From positions 1-64,000 of the forward strand of contig NZ_JACDXX010000012.1 in NCBI RefSeq assembly GCF_020539525.1: DNA of 64,000 nucleotides. The letters run 5' to 3'. A model generated the notes under the pieces. The model saw only the letters and a list, made by a program, of their open reading frames with translations, ran no database searches and was not told the DNA's origin. Of this stretch, positions 63,025-64,000 are shown piece by piece. The DNA is from Pseudogemmobacter faecipullorum (lineage in GTDB: Bacteria; Pseudomonadota; Alphaproteobacteria; Rhodobacterales; Rhodobacteraceae). The position numbers and the translations under genes were made by a program. Each line of letters begins with the position of its first letter. The stretch's first letter is position 1.

Positions 63025-64000
63025 TTACTCTGCCGGATGTGCGGCAGCCTGGGAACCTGTCTGTGTCGCCTTCGGCTTCAGTTTCTTATGTGTGCCAAAC
63101 AGCTTCATGATGAAGACGAAGAACACCGGCGTGAACAGCACCCCGAGAACCGTCGCCGAGACCATACCGCCCACCACGTTGATGCCGATGGCATTCTGAG
63201 AAGCAGCCGAAGGGCCGGTGGCAGTTGCCATCGGCACCACGCCCATGGTGAAGGCCAGCGAGGTCATCAGGATCGGCCGGAAGCGCAGACGACAGGCCTC
63301 GACCGTGGCCTCGATCAGCTCGGCGCCCTCGGCGATCAGGTCCTTGGCTACCTCAACGATCAGAATCGCGTTTTTCGCCGAAAGTCCCACAATCGTGATC
63401 AGACCCACGGTGAAATAGACGTCATTCGACAGGCCCGCCAGGGTCACCGCAGCGACCGAACCGATGGCGCCCATCGGCACGATCAGCATGACTGATAGCG
63501 GGATCGACCACGAGCCATAGAGACCAGCAAGGCAGAGGAAGACGAAGAGCACCGACAGGCCGATCAGCATCGGGGCCTGGCTGCCGCTCTCAATCTCCTG
63601 TTTCGACTGACCGGTCCATTCAAAGGCAAAGCCCGGCGGCAGTTCAGCGGCGATCCGCTCCATCTCGGCAATCGCATCGCCCGAGGAATAGCCCGGATTG
63701 GCCGAACCATTGATCCGCACCGAAGGATAGCCATTATAGCCAATGATCTGGCTCGGACCAAAGCCCCATTCGGCAGTGGCAAAGCTCGACAGCGGCACCA
63801 TCCCGCCCTGCACATTGCGCACGTTCAGCTTCAGCACATCTTCAATATTGGTGCGGGCCGAGGCTTCGGCCTGGACCATGACGCGCTGCATTTTGCCGTC
63901 ATTGGGGAAGTCATTGACATAGCCCGAACCAAGCGCGACCGAGATGGTGCGGTTGATCTCGCCAAAGGTCACGCCAAAGGCATTGGCCTTCTCGCGGTCG
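63025..64000 (-). CDS. RND efflux inner-membrane pump, C-terminal part (gene runs off the window)
   Basis: The last 324 residues of an AcrB/MexB-type hydrophobe/amphiphile exporter. The docking/porter part (AFGVTFGEINRTISVALGSGYVNDF, seen across 63025-64000) continues into a transmembrane block. That block has SVLFVFLCLAGLYGSWSIP, then GLSAKNAILIVEVAKD with the relay Lys, and the closing VEACRLRFRPILMTSLAF. The expected MFP subunit lies outside the window. It ends 92 bp before the outer-membrane channel gene. Upstream sequence beyond 64000 is missing. Confidence 0.95.
   Translation of the reverse strand, partial: DREKANAFGVTFGEINRTISVALGSGYVNDFPNDGKMQRVMVQAEASARTNIEDVLKLNVRNVQGGMVPLSSFATAEWGFGPSQIIGYNGYPSVRINGSANPGYSSGDAIAEMERIAAELPPGFAFEWTGQSKQEIESGSQAPMLIGLSVLFVFLCLAGLYGSWSIPLSVMLIVPMGAIGSVAAVTLAGLSNDVYFTVGLITIVGLSAKNAILIVEVAKDLIAEGAELIEATVEACRLRFRPILMTSLAFTMGVVPMATATGPSAASQNAIGINVVGGMVSATVLGVLFTPVFFVFIMKLFGTHKKLKPKATQTGSQAAAHPAE

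Overview
The window is a 64 kb stretch of high-GC alphaproteobacterial chromosome. It most resembles Rhodobacteraceae (Rhodobacter/Paracoccus-like). The main reasons are the chvI-chvG-hprK-rapZ-EIIA-HPr block divergent from pckA, a dihydroorotase-like gene with a broken metal site next to plsY, the HIG1/adenosyltransferase/ETF/3-hydroxyacyl-CoA dehydrogenase neighbourhood, and codon use. I saw no rRNA, tRNA, CRISPR, transposase or prophage genes. Species assignment is inference.

Layout. 1-3853: start of tuf, a small lipoprotein and parC. 4051-9585: an SH3 protein, a short-chain dehydrogenase, a HIG1-type membrane peptide, a PduO-type cobalamin adenosyltransferase, etfBA and a 3-hydroxybutyryl-CoA dehydrogenase (acyl-CoA and electron-transfer metabolism). 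9682-15037 (minus): an acyltransferase, then the incomplete nitrogen/carbon-type PTS (HPr, EIIA), RapZ, HPr kinase and the ChvG/ChvI envelope-stress system. pckA is divergent from these across an intergenic region with a phased repeat array.

17065-26419 is the most accessory-looking part: an AruI-like thiamine-diphosphate decarboxylase, a four-gene polyamine-type ABC importer, a GcvA-like LysR regulator, an M20/AbgB-like amidohydrolase and an arginine-deiminase/DDAH-fold enzyme. Together they suggest import and breakdown of a guanidino (arginine-derived) compound. This is inference, and no aminotransferase is present.

26536-37253 is housekeeping: moaB, a LysE exporter, a uracil-DNA glycosylase, then pyrB, three small membrane genes (two PH-like and one of 39 aa), a catalytically dead dihydroorotase homologue, plsY, a membrane-anchored NYN/PIN nuclease, gshA, rsmE and ubiA. 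37348-46107 holds an OmpA/BON protein, a coiled-coil membrane protein followed by a 7-bp minisatellite, an ECF sigma factor with a YfbK-like partner that seems to have lost its von Willebrand domain, a peptidoglycan-binding protein, gabD, a small heat-shock protein with an RpoH-type promoter, and a trypsin-like protease.

46285-64000: glcDEF glycolate oxidase, a HemJ-like protein, a DUF599 protein, a MoxR-DUF58-BatA/DUF4159-VWA/GATase operon, DUF1285, a hydroxypyruvate-isomerase-like enzyme, a DsbA-like oxidoreductase, an L,D-transpeptidase, and the outer-membrane channel and truncated inner-membrane pump of an RND efflux system.

Non-coding signals include about ten hairpin terminators, a dispersed element GGATATTT-N4-ACAGATGA (four copies, one forming the stop/ribosome-site/start junction of glcD-glcE), two tandem repeat tracts and several C-tracts. 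All domain assignments were made by reading the sequence, with no database search.
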